NCBI RefSeq assembly: GCF_036010505.1
Contig: NZ_CP108569.1
Location: 4,196,001 to 4,260,000 of the forward strand
From: Streptomyces sp. NBC_01197
Lineage (GTDB): Bacteria > Actinomycetota > Actinomycetes > Streptomycetales > Streptomycetaceae
Direction of reading: 5' to 3'
DNA length: 64,000 bases
The position numbers and the translations under genes are program-made. Below, in pieces: positions 36,144 through 44,574 of the stretch. Under the pieces are notes generated by a model, which was given only the letters and a program-made list of their open reading frames with translations, was not told where the DNA came from and searched no databases. The first letter of the stretch is position 1; every line of letters begins with the position of its first letter.

Positions 36144-37424
36144 ATGCGTCGAATCGCATTCTTGCGTTCTATCGAAATCCAGCAGACAAAGCCTTTTCTG
36201 CAGAACCTGTCGGAGAGGTTCGAGCGGGACGGCATCGAGGCCAGGCTCTTCTACACCGACGGCGAGTGCGGACCGGATGAATTCCCGGGAACCTCCGAGA
36301 AGGTGCCGGTCGATATATCGGCCGACGATCTCGCCAAAAAGGTCATCGACTGGTCGGCGGATGGTGTCATCTCGCTTTCCATAGCCGACGAGAACGCCCT
36401 GCGCGACGCGGTGGTGAAGCGCAGGCTCGAACCTCTCGGAATTCCGATGGTCATGCACAGTGTGTTCGCCACGGGGCTGACGGCGAACAAATGGGAGACC
36501 AAACGCATGCTCATCGAGCAGGGTTTTGACACCCCGCCCGGTGTGCTCGTCGACAGCGACGTCCTGGCCGGCCGCGGGCTGCTGATCCCGGCTTACGTCG
36601 ACTCGATCCTCCTGCAGGTCTCCGACATGGGCTTTCCCGTGCTGAGCAAGCCGCTCTGGGACTGCATGGGCGCCGGCATGGTGGTCATCCCCGACGAGGC
36701 GGCGCTCGAACGCCACCTGGCGGAGCCTCACGACGGAAACTTCATCCTGGAGCGCTGTGTCTCCGGTGAGATCTGTTCCGTTGAAGTAGTCGGCGCATAC
36801 GGGGAGTACGTGGTCCACCCCGTAGTGTGGCAGGGCCCGGCCGAAGAAGGTCCTGTATTCAATTTCGGCCGCCTGCGCTCGGTGGCGCCCCGCGAAGCCG
36901 CCGACCGGGCCTTCGCCCCCATCGCCGTCAAGCTGCAGCGGCTCGGCCGGGTCCTCAATCTCCAGGGTGCTGTCGGACTCGACATGATTTACGAGGACGG
37001 CGTGTACCGGATCCTCGAAATCAATCCGCGGGTAACCGGAACGACTACCCCCTGCATAGCGGCCACGGATTTCAACACCTACGACTGCCTCGTGTCCATT
37101 TTGGACGGTACCTGGCCTATTGGTACGGACCACGGCCGGGATCTCAAGCGGGTGGCTCTTCAGTTTCCGGTACGTGAACTGAGCCCGCAGTTCGTCGAGG
37201 ACGCCCGGCGCGAACTCGATGTCGTCAGGACCCAGACGCTCACGATCGACGGCGTCGAGCACCCCAACATGATCATCACCTGCGAGCTCGACGCTCGGGC
37301 GGCACTGCCCGCCAGGCTCGAATCGCTCTGGCAGCGGCACCGGTTCACTGAGCGCTCCTTCCTGGAGCAGATCGCGGTGGCGGTCGGTGCCGCGGAAGCC
37401 CATACGACGGAATTGGACACCTGA
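36144..37424 (+). CDS. ATP-grasp ligase 2 (carbamoyl-phosphate synthase/biotin-carboxylase-like)
   Basis: 426 aa. After an N-terminal Rossmann-like region, TANKWETKRMLIEQGFDTPPGVLV and FPVLSKPLWDCMGAGMVVI give the ATP-binding half, and the canonical catalytic block is intact: GLDMIYEDGVYRILEINPRVTGTTTP in shortened view, i.e. Asp, then E-I-N-P-R. It should activate a carboxylate by phosphorylation and condense it with an amine. It begins the second operon and is followed by the MFS gene one base after its stop. Unlike ligase 1 it has a complete metal site. Confidence 0.87.
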   Translation: MRRIAFLRSIEIQQTKPFLQNLSERFERDGIEARLFYTDGECGPDEFPGTSEKVPVDISADDLAKKVIDWSADGVISLSIADENALRDAVVKRRLEPLGIPMVMHSVFATGLTANKWETKRMLIEQGFDTPPGVLVDSDVLAGRGLLIPAYVDSILLQVSDMGFPVLSKPLWDCMGAGMVVIPDEAALERHLAEPHDGNFILERCVSGEICSVEVVGAYGEYVVHPVVWQGPAEEGPVFNFGRLRSVAPREAADRAFAPIAVKLQRLGRVLNLQGAVGLDMIYEDGVYRILEINPRVTGTTTPCIAATDFNTYDCLVSILDGTWPIGTDHGRDLKRVALQFPVRELSPQFVEDARRELDVVRTQTLTIDGVEHPNMIITCELDARAALPARLESLWQRHRFTERSFLEQIAVAVGAAEAHTTELDT

Positions 37425-37425
37425 C

Positions 37426-38649
37426 ATGCGTACCGGAACCTATCGGCAGGTTCTCGCCCAGCCGGGGATCGCCCTGCTCATGCTGCTGGGGTTCTTCTCG
37501 AAGATCGCTGTCGTGGCGATCCCCGTGGTCATGAACCTGGCTGTCGTCTTCGGACTGCACCGCGGATTCGGCGCCGCGGGACTGGTGATCGCGGTGTGGA
37601 CCGTGGGCGTAGCGGTCGGCGGCCCGATCCAGGGCCGGATGATGGACAGGTACGGCGCACGACCGGTACTCGCTGTGTGCCTGGTGGGGCAGCTGCTCTT
37701 CTGGGGCCTCGGGCCGAGCATGCCGTACGGCCTGCTCATGGCCGGTGCGGTGGTGTCCGGACTGCTGAATCTCCCGGGCTTCTCGATCGTGCGCCTCAGG
37801 CTCGCCGTCGCGGTTCCGGAGGAGCTCAGGCACACCGCCTTCGCCCTGGACGCCATGACGTCCAACATCTCCTACATGGTGGGCCCGGCCCTGGGCGTGA
37901 CCATCGCGACGTCCATCTCCAGCAATGTCTCGATGCGGGGCCTCGGTCTGGTCGTCGCCATCGCGGGAGTGGGCCTGTGGCTGCTCAACCCCCAGGTGCG
38001 CGACGCGACGAAGACGGCGGACGGCAAGCCGCCGAAGGTTCCGGTGCGCGACTGGCTCAAGGGCGGGCTGATCCCCGTGCTCGCCGCGACCACGGCCACC
38101 ACACTGGCCACATCGGGCTACGAGACCGCGATCGTGGGCGGGTTGCGTGAGTCGGGGCAGGTCGCCTGGTCCGGTCTTGTCCTGACCGTCTGCGGCTTCT
38201 GCTCGCTGCTCGGAGCACTCACGTTCGGCATGCTGAAGAAGCCGCCGCTTCCGGCGGCCGGCCTGGCTGCACTGGTGGGGCTCACCACGCTCATCGGTGG
38301 GTTCGCCACGAGTGACTGGCGGCTGCTCTGCCTCGCCATGGTGCTGCCCGCCGGCCTGTGCTCACCCTCGTTCGCGTCAACGGGCGCAGCTGCCAGCGCA
38401 CTTGCCCCGGCCGGCGCCCGGGGGCTCGTGATGGGCGTCTACAGCGCCGCGATGACGCTGGGCAACAGCGTCGGCGCCCCGCTGTCCGGTGCGGTCCTGG
38501 ACGCCCGGAGCCCCGTCTGGGCCTTCACCGTCATCGGCCTTGCGAGCGCCGGGCTCGCCCTGCTCGGCCTGGCCCGCAGCACCTACCTGGCCAGGAGCGC
38601 CGTACGGGACGGCGAGGTCGCCCCCGCCCTTGCCGACACGGCTGCATGA
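37426..38649 (+). CDS. MFS transporter of the cluster (probable exporter)
   Basis: 407 aa with about 12 hydrophobic segments. GGPIQGRMMDRYGARPVL is the conserved MFS loop 2-3 motif (G-x-x-x-D-R-x-G-x-R). It starts one base after the stop of ATP-grasp 2, so the two are co-translated. The style (RYGARPVLAVCLVG, no large loops) matches drug-efflux MFS proteins such as those next to bacilysin-type dipeptide genes. Export of, and self-resistance to, the cluster product is the likely role. Confidence 0.87.
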   Translation: MRTGTYRQVLAQPGIALLMLLGFFSKIAVVAIPVVMNLAVVFGLHRGFGAAGLVIAVWTVGVAVGGPIQGRMMDRYGARPVLAVCLVGQLLFWGLGPSMPYGLLMAGAVVSGLLNLPGFSIVRLRLAVAVPEELRHTAFALDAMTSNISYMVGPALGVTIATSISSNVSMRGLGLVVAIAGVGLWLLNPQVRDATKTADGKPPKVPVRDWLKGGLIPVLAATTATTLATSGYETAIVGGLRESGQVAWSGLVLTVCGFCSLLGALTFGMLKKPPLPAAGLAALVGLTTLIGGFATSDWRLLCLAMVLPAGLCSPSFASTGAAASALAPAGARGLVMGVYSAAMTLGNSVGAPLSGAVLDARSPVWAFTVIGLASAGLALLGLARSTYLARSAVRDGEVAPALADTAA

Positions 38650-38718
38650 CAGACCCGCTCGACACGCCGCCTACCTGCATCTGTCCGGCGTTCCGTAGAC
38701 AAGCTGTTGGAGAGACTT

Positions 38719-39978
38719 GTGAACACCAAGGGTTACGTCGTCATCGTCGACGCCTTCGCACCCGCTCGGTTCTTCCCCCCGGAGTTCAGCAAGGCGGGGT
38801 ACGAGTGTGTACGGGTCCAGAGCACCCCTCAGGTCCCGGAGGCCTTCGCGGGCTCGCTCGACCTGACGCTCTACGCGGACAACATCATCCACACCGGAGA
38901 CCTTGCCGAAACGGTGCGCGCGGCCGGTGTCTACGAGCCCGTGGCCGTCTTCTCGGGCAGTGAGTTCGGCGTCGAGTTCGCCGACCGGCTGAGTGAGGCG
39001 ATGGGCCTGCCCAGCAACGGGACCGCCCTGAGCGCCGCCCGCCGGGACAAGTTCACGATGATCGAGACGGTCAAGGCCGCCGGAGTGCGCGGCGCCCGTC
39101 AGCTCCTGGCCCGCAGTGAGGACGAACTCCGCCGCTGGCACGAGGAACTGGGCACCCGTGCGGTGATCAAGCCGCTCAAGAGCGCGGGCAACGACGGTGT
39201 CAGGTTCTGTGCGACGCCCGAGGAGAGCGTGGCCGCGTTCCGCGAGCTGGTCGGCTCGGAGAACCTGTTCTCCGAGCGCAACGAAGGGGTGGTGGCGCAG
39301 GAACACCTCTTCGGCGGGGAGTACATGGTCAACACCGTCAGCCGGGACGGCCGCCACCATGTCACCGATGTCATGGGCACCACCCGGATCTCCGTGAACG
39401 GCGTCCACGACATCAGCAACTCGGTCTTCCTGCTGCCCCGCCGGGGCGAGGTCCAGGACCAGCTCGTCGCGTACGCCTTCGAGGTACTGGACGCGCTCGG
39501 GGTGCGGCACGGCCCGTCCCACATCGAGATCAAGATGACCGCCACCGGACCGGTCCTCATCGAGATGGGCGCCCGGATCTGCGGCGGCGATCTCCCGCAC
39601 TACGTCCAGGTCGCCACGGGCGAGTCACCGTTCGACTGGACCGCCGAGGCGTACGTACGGCCCGAGCGCTTCCACGAGCGGTGCGACGACGAGTACCACA
39701 TCGACCGGTACTTCTCCTCGGTCGGGCTGGTCTCCGGCACCTCCGGCACCCTGCGCTCGCTGCGGCACCTCAAGGCCGTGCAGGAGCTGGAGAGTTTCCA
39801 CGACCTGTCCCAGTTCGTGCCGGTGGGCGGACAGGTCGTGCCCACCACCAACGACAGCACGTACGTGGGCTTCGTGCGGCTGTTCCACGAGGCGGAGGAA
39901 GTCGTACGCAGGGACACCAACACCCTCCACTACCTCGACGGCGACGGAATGTACGAGCTCTCCGAGCAGAAGGCGTGA
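38719..39978 (+). CDS. ATP-grasp ligase 3 (L-amino-acid-ligase-like)
   Basis: 419 aa from a GTG with GGAGAG upstream; an in-frame TTG at 38707 is less likely. ARRDKFTMIETVKAAGVRGARQ and TRAVIKPLKSAGNDGVRF form the ATP-grasp nucleotide region; HIEIKMTATGPVLIEMGAR and ICGGDLPHYV give Glu and E-M-G-A-R-x-C-G-G-D, as in BacD-type L-amino acid ligases. It probably forms a peptide bond between unprotected amino acids or extends an acyl-amino acid. It shares the E-x-G-A-R variant with ligase 4. Confidence 0.88.
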   Translation: MNTKGYVVIVDAFAPARFFPPEFSKAGYECVRVQSTPQVPEAFAGSLDLTLYADNIIHTGDLAETVRAAGVYEPVAVFSGSEFGVEFADRLSEAMGLPSNGTALSAARRDKFTMIETVKAAGVRGARQLLARSEDELRRWHEELGTRAVIKPLKSAGNDGVRFCATPEESVAAFRELVGSENLFSERNEGVVAQEHLFGGEYMVNTVSRDGRHHVTDVMGTTRISVNGVHDISNSVFLLPRRGEVQDQLVAYAFEVLDALGVRHGPSHIEIKMTATGPVLIEMGARICGGDLPHYVQVATGESPFDWTAEAYVRPERFHERCDDEYHIDRYFSSVGLVSGTSGTLRSLRHLKAVQELESFHDLSQFVPVGGQVVPTTNDSTYVGFVRLFHEAEEVVRRDTNTLHYLDGDGMYELSEQKA

Positions 39979-39982
39979 CCCC

Positions 39983-41269
39983 ATGAACGGAACCAGTGCC
40001 CCGCGTCCGCACATCGTCGTCATCAACCGCTGGCGGGAGAGCTACGCCCGCTACGCCGACTATCTGGACCACGAGACCCACCAGGTCTCCTACATCACCA
40101 CCGAGGTGGGCCGGCCCTCCGTGCCCGCGGCTGCGGGCGACGTCACCGTCGTCACCGCGACGGACGACCTGGAGGAGGTGCGCGCCGCCCTGCGGGTGCT
40201 CGCCGTGCGTCACGGCAGGCCCGACCGGATCGTGGCGCTCAAGGAGGACGATCTCCTGATCGCGGCGCAGCTGCGCGAGGAGTGGGACGTCCCCGGCCAG
40301 CGGGTCAAGCAGCTGGCGCACTTCCGGGACAAGTACCTGATGGCGTCCGCCGTCGCGGCCGCCGGTCTTGAGCTGCCGGAGTTCGCCCTGGCCGTCGACG
40401 GTTCGGTCGTCCTGGAGTTCGGCCGCACCCAGGGCTGGCCGGTCATCGTCAAGCCGGTGATGGGCAGTTCGAGCGAGGGCGTCGTGCGGCTGGACGGCCC
40501 CGATGACGTGCCGGCCGTGCGGCTGACCGACACACCGATGATGGTGCAGGGCTTCAACTCCGGGCAGATCTACCACGTCGACGGTGTCTTCACCGGCAGC
40601 GATATCCAGCACTGGCGGGCCTCCCGCTATGTCAACACCTGCCTGGGCTTCAGGACCGGTGACTTCCTGGGGTCGGTGGAGGAGGACGACGAGGAGATCA
40701 ACCGGGCCATCGGGCAGAGCGCCGCGGAGTATCTGCGGGCGCTCTCGGACGAGCCGCTGGTCTTCCATCTCGAAGTGTTCGTCGAATCGTCGGACGGCCC
40801 GCCCCGGTGCAGCTTCCTCGAAGTCGGCGCCCGGGTCGGCGGGGCGGAGATCCCCTTCGTCTGGCGCGAGATCCACGGCTACGACCTGATGGACGCCGCG
40901 TTCCAGCTCCAGCTGGGGCGGGCGGTGCCGGACGGGCCGCTGCGCGAGGGCGGCGAGGTCGGCGGCTATCTGCTGATCCCGGCCCCGGAGGAGCGGCCCT
41001 GCCGCATCACCGAGGTCACCTCGATGACCGACCGAACGCCTGGCCCTTATGCCGAGGCCCTGCTGCGGGTCGGCGACATCCTGCCGCTCGCGGACGCGTA
41101 CTACGAGCACGTCGGCGGCCGGTTCCGCTTCCGCGGCACGTCCAGCCGGGAGGTGGAGCAGACGCTGATCGCCACCGCGGCGGCGTTCCGGGTCTCCGCC
41201 GTGCCGGCATCCGGGCCCCAGGAGCCCGACGGCACGCGGCGGTTGCAGAGCGCAGCAGCGCACGCCTGA
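39983..41269 (+). CDS. ATP-grasp ligase 4 (L-amino-acid-ligase-like)
   Basis: 428 aa, starting four bases after ligase 3. AHFRDKYLMASAVAAAGLELPE and GWPVIVKPVMGSSSEGVV form the nucleotide site, and HLEVFVES with FLEVGARVGGAEIPF the metal and phosphate site (Glu, E-V-G-A-R). The C-terminal part, about 100 residues, resembles that of ligase 3, suggesting the pair arose by duplication. It likely adds one residue to a growing amide chain. Confidence 0.88.
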   Translation: MNGTSAPRPHIVVINRWRESYARYADYLDHETHQVSYITTEVGRPSVPAAAGDVTVVTATDDLEEVRAALRVLAVRHGRPDRIVALKEDDLLIAAQLREEWDVPGQRVKQLAHFRDKYLMASAVAAAGLELPEFALAVDGSVVLEFGRTQGWPVIVKPVMGSSSEGVVRLDGPDDVPAVRLTDTPMMVQGFNSGQIYHVDGVFTGSDIQHWRASRYVNTCLGFRTGDFLGSVEEDDEEINRAIGQSAAEYLRALSDEPLVFHLEVFVESSDGPPRCSFLEVGARVGGAEIPFVWREIHGYDLMDAAFQLQLGRAVPDGPLREGGEVGGYLLIPAPEERPCRITEVTSMTDRTPGPYAEALLRVGDILPLADAYYEHVGGRFRFRGTSSREVEQTLIATAAAFRVSAVPASGPQEPDGTRRLQSAAAHA

Positions 41270-41323
41270 GTTCCCTCTGTCCCGCACCCGTACGTACGTC
41301 AGTATCGAAGAGGAGAGAGTTCC

Positions 41324-42019
41324 ATGCCCGCAACCACCACGACCACACCGTTCCGTCACTCTTCGCCGGAACTCCTGACGCGCGCGCTGAGCGCGCACGC
41401 GGCCTGGCAGGTGAAGGAGTTCACCGCGTCCTGGGAGGATATGCCGGTCGACGCCTATCTGGAGGGCGGTGCGACCTTCCGCCGACGGCGCTACAGCCAG
41501 TTCCGGCTCGACGGTGACCGGATCGTGCCCGCCGCCGTCACCGCTTTCGAGCAGTCAGCCGAGGTGAACGCCCTGTTCGGCGGTGTGCAGCGGCACTTCG
41601 AGCCGATGCGCGCCGACATCGCCGCCTCACCGGTCCTCCAGTCGCTGGTCTCCGCCTTCCTGGAGGTGCTGCCCGGACCGTTCGACCCGGCGACCGCCGG
41701 CATCGGCGTCCACCAGATACGTATCACCGCCCGCCGCGACGAGGCGTGGCCGCCCGCCCCCGAGGGCATCCACGAGGACGGGCACCACTATGTCGCCCAG
41801 ATCCTCATCAACCGTCTTGATGTCACCGGCGGTGAATCGCAGCTGTACGACCGCGAGCGGGTGCCGGTCTTCAACACGCTGCTGCTGGAGCCCTTCGAGT
41901 CCATCGTCATCGACGACCGCCGGGTCTTCCACGGCGTCTCCGCGGTGACACCCGCCGCAGGTGCCACCACCGGCGTACGCGACATGATGCTGATCGACTT
42001 CTTCCCGCTCAGCAGCTGA
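41324..42019 (+). CDS. 2OG-Fe(II) dioxygenase of the amino-acid hydroxylase type (2OG-Fe_Oxy_2)
   Basis: 231 aa. The family is the one containing bacterial L-isoleucine dioxygenase. The iron triad is visible: His150 and Asp152 in IHEDGHHYVAQI, and His203 in VFHGVSAV; an Arg near aa 219 (TTGVRDMMLIDF) follows as the likely 2OG ligand. FRRRRYSQF near aa 50 is also typical. It differs in fold group from the oxygenase at 29794-30843. Its likely role is hydroxylation of a free amino acid that the ATP-grasp ligases then incorporate. GAGGAGAGA precedes the ATG. Confidence 0.87.
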   Translation: MPATTTTTPFRHSSPELLTRALSAHAAWQVKEFTASWEDMPVDAYLEGGATFRRRRYSQFRLDGDRIVPAAVTAFEQSAEVNALFGGVQRHFEPMRADIAASPVLQSLVSAFLEVLPGPFDPATAGIGVHQIRITARRDEAWPPAPEGIHEDGHHYVAQILINRLDVTGGESQLYDRERVPVFNTLLLEPFESIVIDDRRVFHGVSAVTPAAGATTGVRDMMLIDFFPLSS

Positions 42020-42074
42020 TCCGGCAGGTGGTCCGGTAGCTGATTTCGGTAGCTGATCCGGTAGCTGATTCGGT
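42014..42074. repeat. Short tandem repeats AGCTGATYCGGT at the right end of the cluster
   Basis: Copies of AGCTGAT(T)YCGGT start at 42014, 42038, 42051 and 42063, starting in the last codons of the dioxygenase gene; the first is followed by a diverged spacer. They share the ATCCGGTAG core with the array at 27791-27875. Confidence 0.6.
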
Positions 42075-42143
42075 CAGGCCGACGGGAGTACGCTTCCCGC
42101 CGGCCTGTTCCGTTCTTACCTCTTCGCAAGGAGACCGCACCCT

Positions 42144-42590
42144 ATGAAGCCCATGCCAGACGGCCAGTGGGAGGCGTTCGTCCTGTCGGGCACGCGCACC
42201 GCGAAGCTGGCGACCCAGCGCAAGAACGGCCGGGCGCATGTCACCCCGGTGTGGTTCCTGCTGGACGACAGCGGCGCCGGGAGCCGCCCGGACATCGTGT
42301 TCACCACCTGGCACGCCTCGGTCAAGGCCAAGGCCCTGCTGCGCGACCCGCACTTCGCGCTGTGTGTGGACGATCAGGTCCCGCCCTACGGATACGTGAT
42401 GCTGGAGTGCACCGCCCGCCTCGCCCAGGACGATCCCGGCCTGCGGGCCTGGGCGACCCGGATCGGCGCCCGCTACATGGGCGACGAACTGGCCCATGCG
42501 TACGGCGAGCGCAACTCGGTGCCCGGGGAGTATCTGGTCCGGGCCACCATTGACCGCGTTGTCGCCTTCGAGGGCATCGCTGAGCAGTAA
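42144..42590 (+). CDS. PPOX-class F420/FMN-dependent oxidoreductase
   Basis: 148 aa. It reads as a split-barrel PPOX protein like mycobacterial Rv1155: AFVLSGTRTAKLATQRKNGRAHVTPVWFLLD at the start, FTTWHASVKAKALLRDPHFALCVDD in the middle and PGEYLVRATIDRVVAFEG at the end. These proteins bind F420 or FMN. An AAGGAG ribosome-binding site precedes the ATG. It is co-oriented with the second operon but 124 bp away and across the repeats, so membership in the cluster is uncertain. Confidence 0.85.
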   Translation: MKPMPDGQWEAFVLSGTRTAKLATQRKNGRAHVTPVWFLLDDSGAGSRPDIVFTTWHASVKAKALLRDPHFALCVDDQVPPYGYVMLECTARLAQDDPGLRAWATRIGARYMGDELAHAYGERNSVPGEYLVRATIDRVVAFEGIAEQ

Positions 42591-42754
42591 CGGCTCCCTC
42601 CCGGCCGTTCTTGCGTATCGGAAGGTCGTCGGGCCCGCAGTCCGGGGCGTGCGCCGAACGGCGTCGTCGAGGCCGACCAGGCCCACGTACTCCGCCGCCT
42701 GGCATTCATGGGGAGCCCGGCCGCTACTTCTACGAGGACGGCCGCCTCGGCGGG

Positions 42755-43180
42755 TCATAGGCCGAAGGCGGCGGGGGCGGTGGCGAGGGACAGGAAGTAC
42801 TCGCGTGGGTTCTCCACGAGCTTGCGCGCGGTCAGGTCCATCAGCCCGGACGTGGCGGTCACTTCGGCCGCCACGGTTCCGTCCGCCTTCTGGATGACCT
42901 GCTCGATCCGGAACGTCTTCCCCTCGCCGAACACGAAGGCACAGGTCACCTCCACGTCGTCGCCCGCGCGGAGTTCACGCCGGTAGCGGATGGTGGTCTC
43001 CAGCGTCACGGGCCCGACGCCCTTGTCGAGCAGGTCGCTCTGCTGAATGCCACCGTGTCGGAGCAGCGACCACCGGGCGTGCTCGGCGTACTGGAGGTAG
43101 ACGCTCTGGTTGAGGTGGCCCTGCGAGTCGGTCTCGTACCCGCGCACGCTGATGCCCACCGCGAACGGTTCGGCTGCCAT
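42755..43180 (-). CDS. Hotdog-fold acyl-CoA thioesterase
   Basis: 141 aa. The 4-hydroxybenzoyl-CoA thioesterase-type hotdog motif is YETDSQGHLNQSVYLQYAEHARW, with the catalytic Asp in the usual position; LETTIRYRRELRAGDDVEVTCAFV is the second conserved strand pair. It hydrolyses acyl-CoA or acyl-carrier thioesters. It converges with the PPOX gene; no acyl-CoA pathway gene is adjacent. Confidence 0.9.
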   Translation of the reverse strand: MAAEPFAVGISVRGYETDSQGHLNQSVYLQYAEHARWSLLRHGGIQQSDLLDKGVGPVTLETTIRYRRELRAGDDVEVTCAFVFGEGKTFRIEQVIQKADGTVAAEVTATSGLMDLTARKLVENPREYFLSLATAPAAFGL

Positions 43181-43206
43181 GACGTTTCCTCCGGGGGACA
43201 GTGGGA

Positions 43207-43491
43207 TCAGGGGTTCGTGAGGTTCGTTACGAACGCGGCCCAGGCGGAGGCCCGGAACACGAGTGCCGGGCCGCCGGGGTTCTTGGAGTCGCGGACGGGG
43301 ACGATGCCGGGGAAATGGTCGGCTACTTCGAGGCAGTTGCCGCCGTCTCCGCCGCTATGGGTGGACTTACGCCAAGTGGCTGCGCCGGGTAAGTCGTGGG
43401 CTACTTCTAGGCAGTCGCCGCCGCTGCCGTCGCTATAACTGGACTTCTGCCAGGTGGCTGTGGACAGGTCGCAATCAACGGTCCTCGTCAT
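43207..43491 (-). CDS. Tandem DUF397 protein
   Basis: 94 aa. Two consecutive DUF397 units, ATWQKSSYSDGSGGDCLEVA and ATWRKSTHSGGDGGNCLEVA, then the usual DSKNPGGPALVFRASAWAAFV terminus. DUF397 proteins are encoded next to XRE regulators with which they act as small partners in Streptomyces development and antibiotic control. Here the partner upstream, overlapping by 17 bp, is a degenerate XRE gene, so this copy may be orphaned. Confidence 0.9.
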   Translation of the reverse strand: MTRTVDCDLSTATWQKSSYSDGSGGDCLEVAHDLPGAATWRKSTHSGGDGGNCLEVADHFPGIVPVRDSKNPGGPALVFRASAWAAFVTNLTNP

Positions 43492-43830
43492 GCTCGTAAT
43501 CCTGCGCCACTGATTCGATCAGGGCCAGGGATTCTTGTGGTGACAATGCGCTGGCCGCCACGAGATCGTAGGTCAGTGCGTGTCGGGCGACGGTTGCCGG
43601 GTCATCGAGCAACTGGCCTGCCCCCGGGCCTTCGAAGTAGGCCAGCGGGGGTGCGTTCTCGAAGGACATCAGCCTCAGGGACCCGTTGAGCGCCGCGTGT
43701 CCACTCGCCGGGTGCCGGCCTTCAGTTGGCCGATGAACGAGCCGCTGACGAAGAGCGGGGCGTCCAGCTCCTCCTGGCTGAGGCCCGCCTTCTCGCGGGC
43801 GAAGCGGAGTTCTGCACCGAGGAGCGATCG
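43475..43830 (-). pseudogene. Truncated XRE/DUF5753 regulator
   Basis: Two fragments in different frames: an N-terminal helix-turn-helix piece ([20 protein letters not shown] and [11 protein letters not shown], ending near 43678) and the C-terminal end of the DUF5753 ligand domain (FEGPGAGQLLDDPATVARHA through LSPQESLALIESVAQDYE, ending 43475). An intact gene would be about 280 codons, so roughly 170 codons are missing and the frame is shifted. It is the remnant of the usual DUF397 partner. Confidence 0.8.
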
Positions 43831-43907
43831 CGCTGGTGGATCTCGGCCGGTGCAATCTGGACACGGCGCTGCGGCTGGCCGCCGTACTCCAGAAGGCGCG
43901 GTCATGA
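43824..43907 (+). pseudogene. C-terminal remnant of an unidentified gene
   Basis: The frame ending with the stop at 43905-43907 reads [16 protein letters not shown] and then AAVLQKARS, a helical C-terminus with GC-rich third positions. Its stop overlaps the start of the small gene at 43904 (ATGA), the pattern of an old operon. The upstream part is replaced by the opposite-strand XRE fragment, so the gene was cut by a rearrangement. Confidence 0.45.
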
Positions 43908-44110
43908 GCGGGGCGGCCGAGTACGTCATCGACTCCCGCAGCGGTCGGGTCGGGCAGGTCATGGCGCGGGAGGGCGGCAACGTACAACTGCGGCCGCCGG
44001 GCGGGGGTCGCGAGTGGGGCTGTCCGCCGGACGCGATTGATCCGGCGCTGCCGGGTGAGGTGCTGCGGGCCCGGGTCGCTGAGCTGAACCGGGCGGGGCG
44101 GTTGCCGTGA
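43904..44110 (+). CDS. Small beta-rich protein, paralogue of the one at 54388
   Basis: 68 aa. [20 protein letters not shown] and [19 protein letters not shown] match, position by position, the protein at 54388-54639 (YVMDTRLGQVGEVIGYDAG, VRLRPPAGGAEWKCPEGAL). The repeated G-x-V-G/E pattern suggests a small beta-barrel. The function is unknown. The ATG overlaps the stop of the truncated gene upstream. Confidence 0.75.
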   Translation: MSGAAEYVIDSRSGRVGQVMAREGGNVQLRPPGGGREWGCPPDAIDPALPGEVLRARVAELNRAGRLP

Positions 44111-44574
44111 TACGCGGGAGCCCCGCGGCGGCATTCTGGGTTCCGCTGCGGGGCTCGACGGTTGCTGCTGGTCCGGCAGACGGTCCAGGATCCAGGCGCC
44201 GAGTTGCCGCGAAACCGGAATGCGTACGGCAGTGATCGCGATGCGGTATGGAAGCCCGCGCCTGTCTCGTCGCTGCCTGGCGTGAATTGGGCAGTCCCGA
44301 TGGGTGTTCCGCCCGGCGAAGTCTGTCGGAGAAGCATCCGTGATCGCGCGGGCGGGAGGGGATGGCTGTTGGCGAGGCTCCGTCAGGAATTAATACGGGA
44401 GATGGCGAGTTGCTTACGGGGACGTAGACACACGCGGGGACGCTGGGATCGGCTGTTCGGGTGAGGGTAGTGTGTTCATACGTTGAAGATAGATCTCCGT
44501 ATGCCTGGTGGTGGCGGCTGCGAGGGCAGGTCGTCCGTCCGAGCTCCCGCACGTGACCTCTGAAAGTGGCACCG
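44111..44574. other. 464-bp region before the NlpC/P60 gene
   Basis: No supported gene. I looked for a c-di-AMP (ydaO-type) riboswitch, common before cell-wall hydrolase genes in Streptomyces, and did not find its conserved segments. The part after 44380 is less GC-rich and probably holds the promoter. Confidence 0.35.

Noticed and set aside
44111..44574. c-di-AMP riboswitch before the NlpC/P60 gene
   Set aside because: Conserved ydaO-type segments could not be found.
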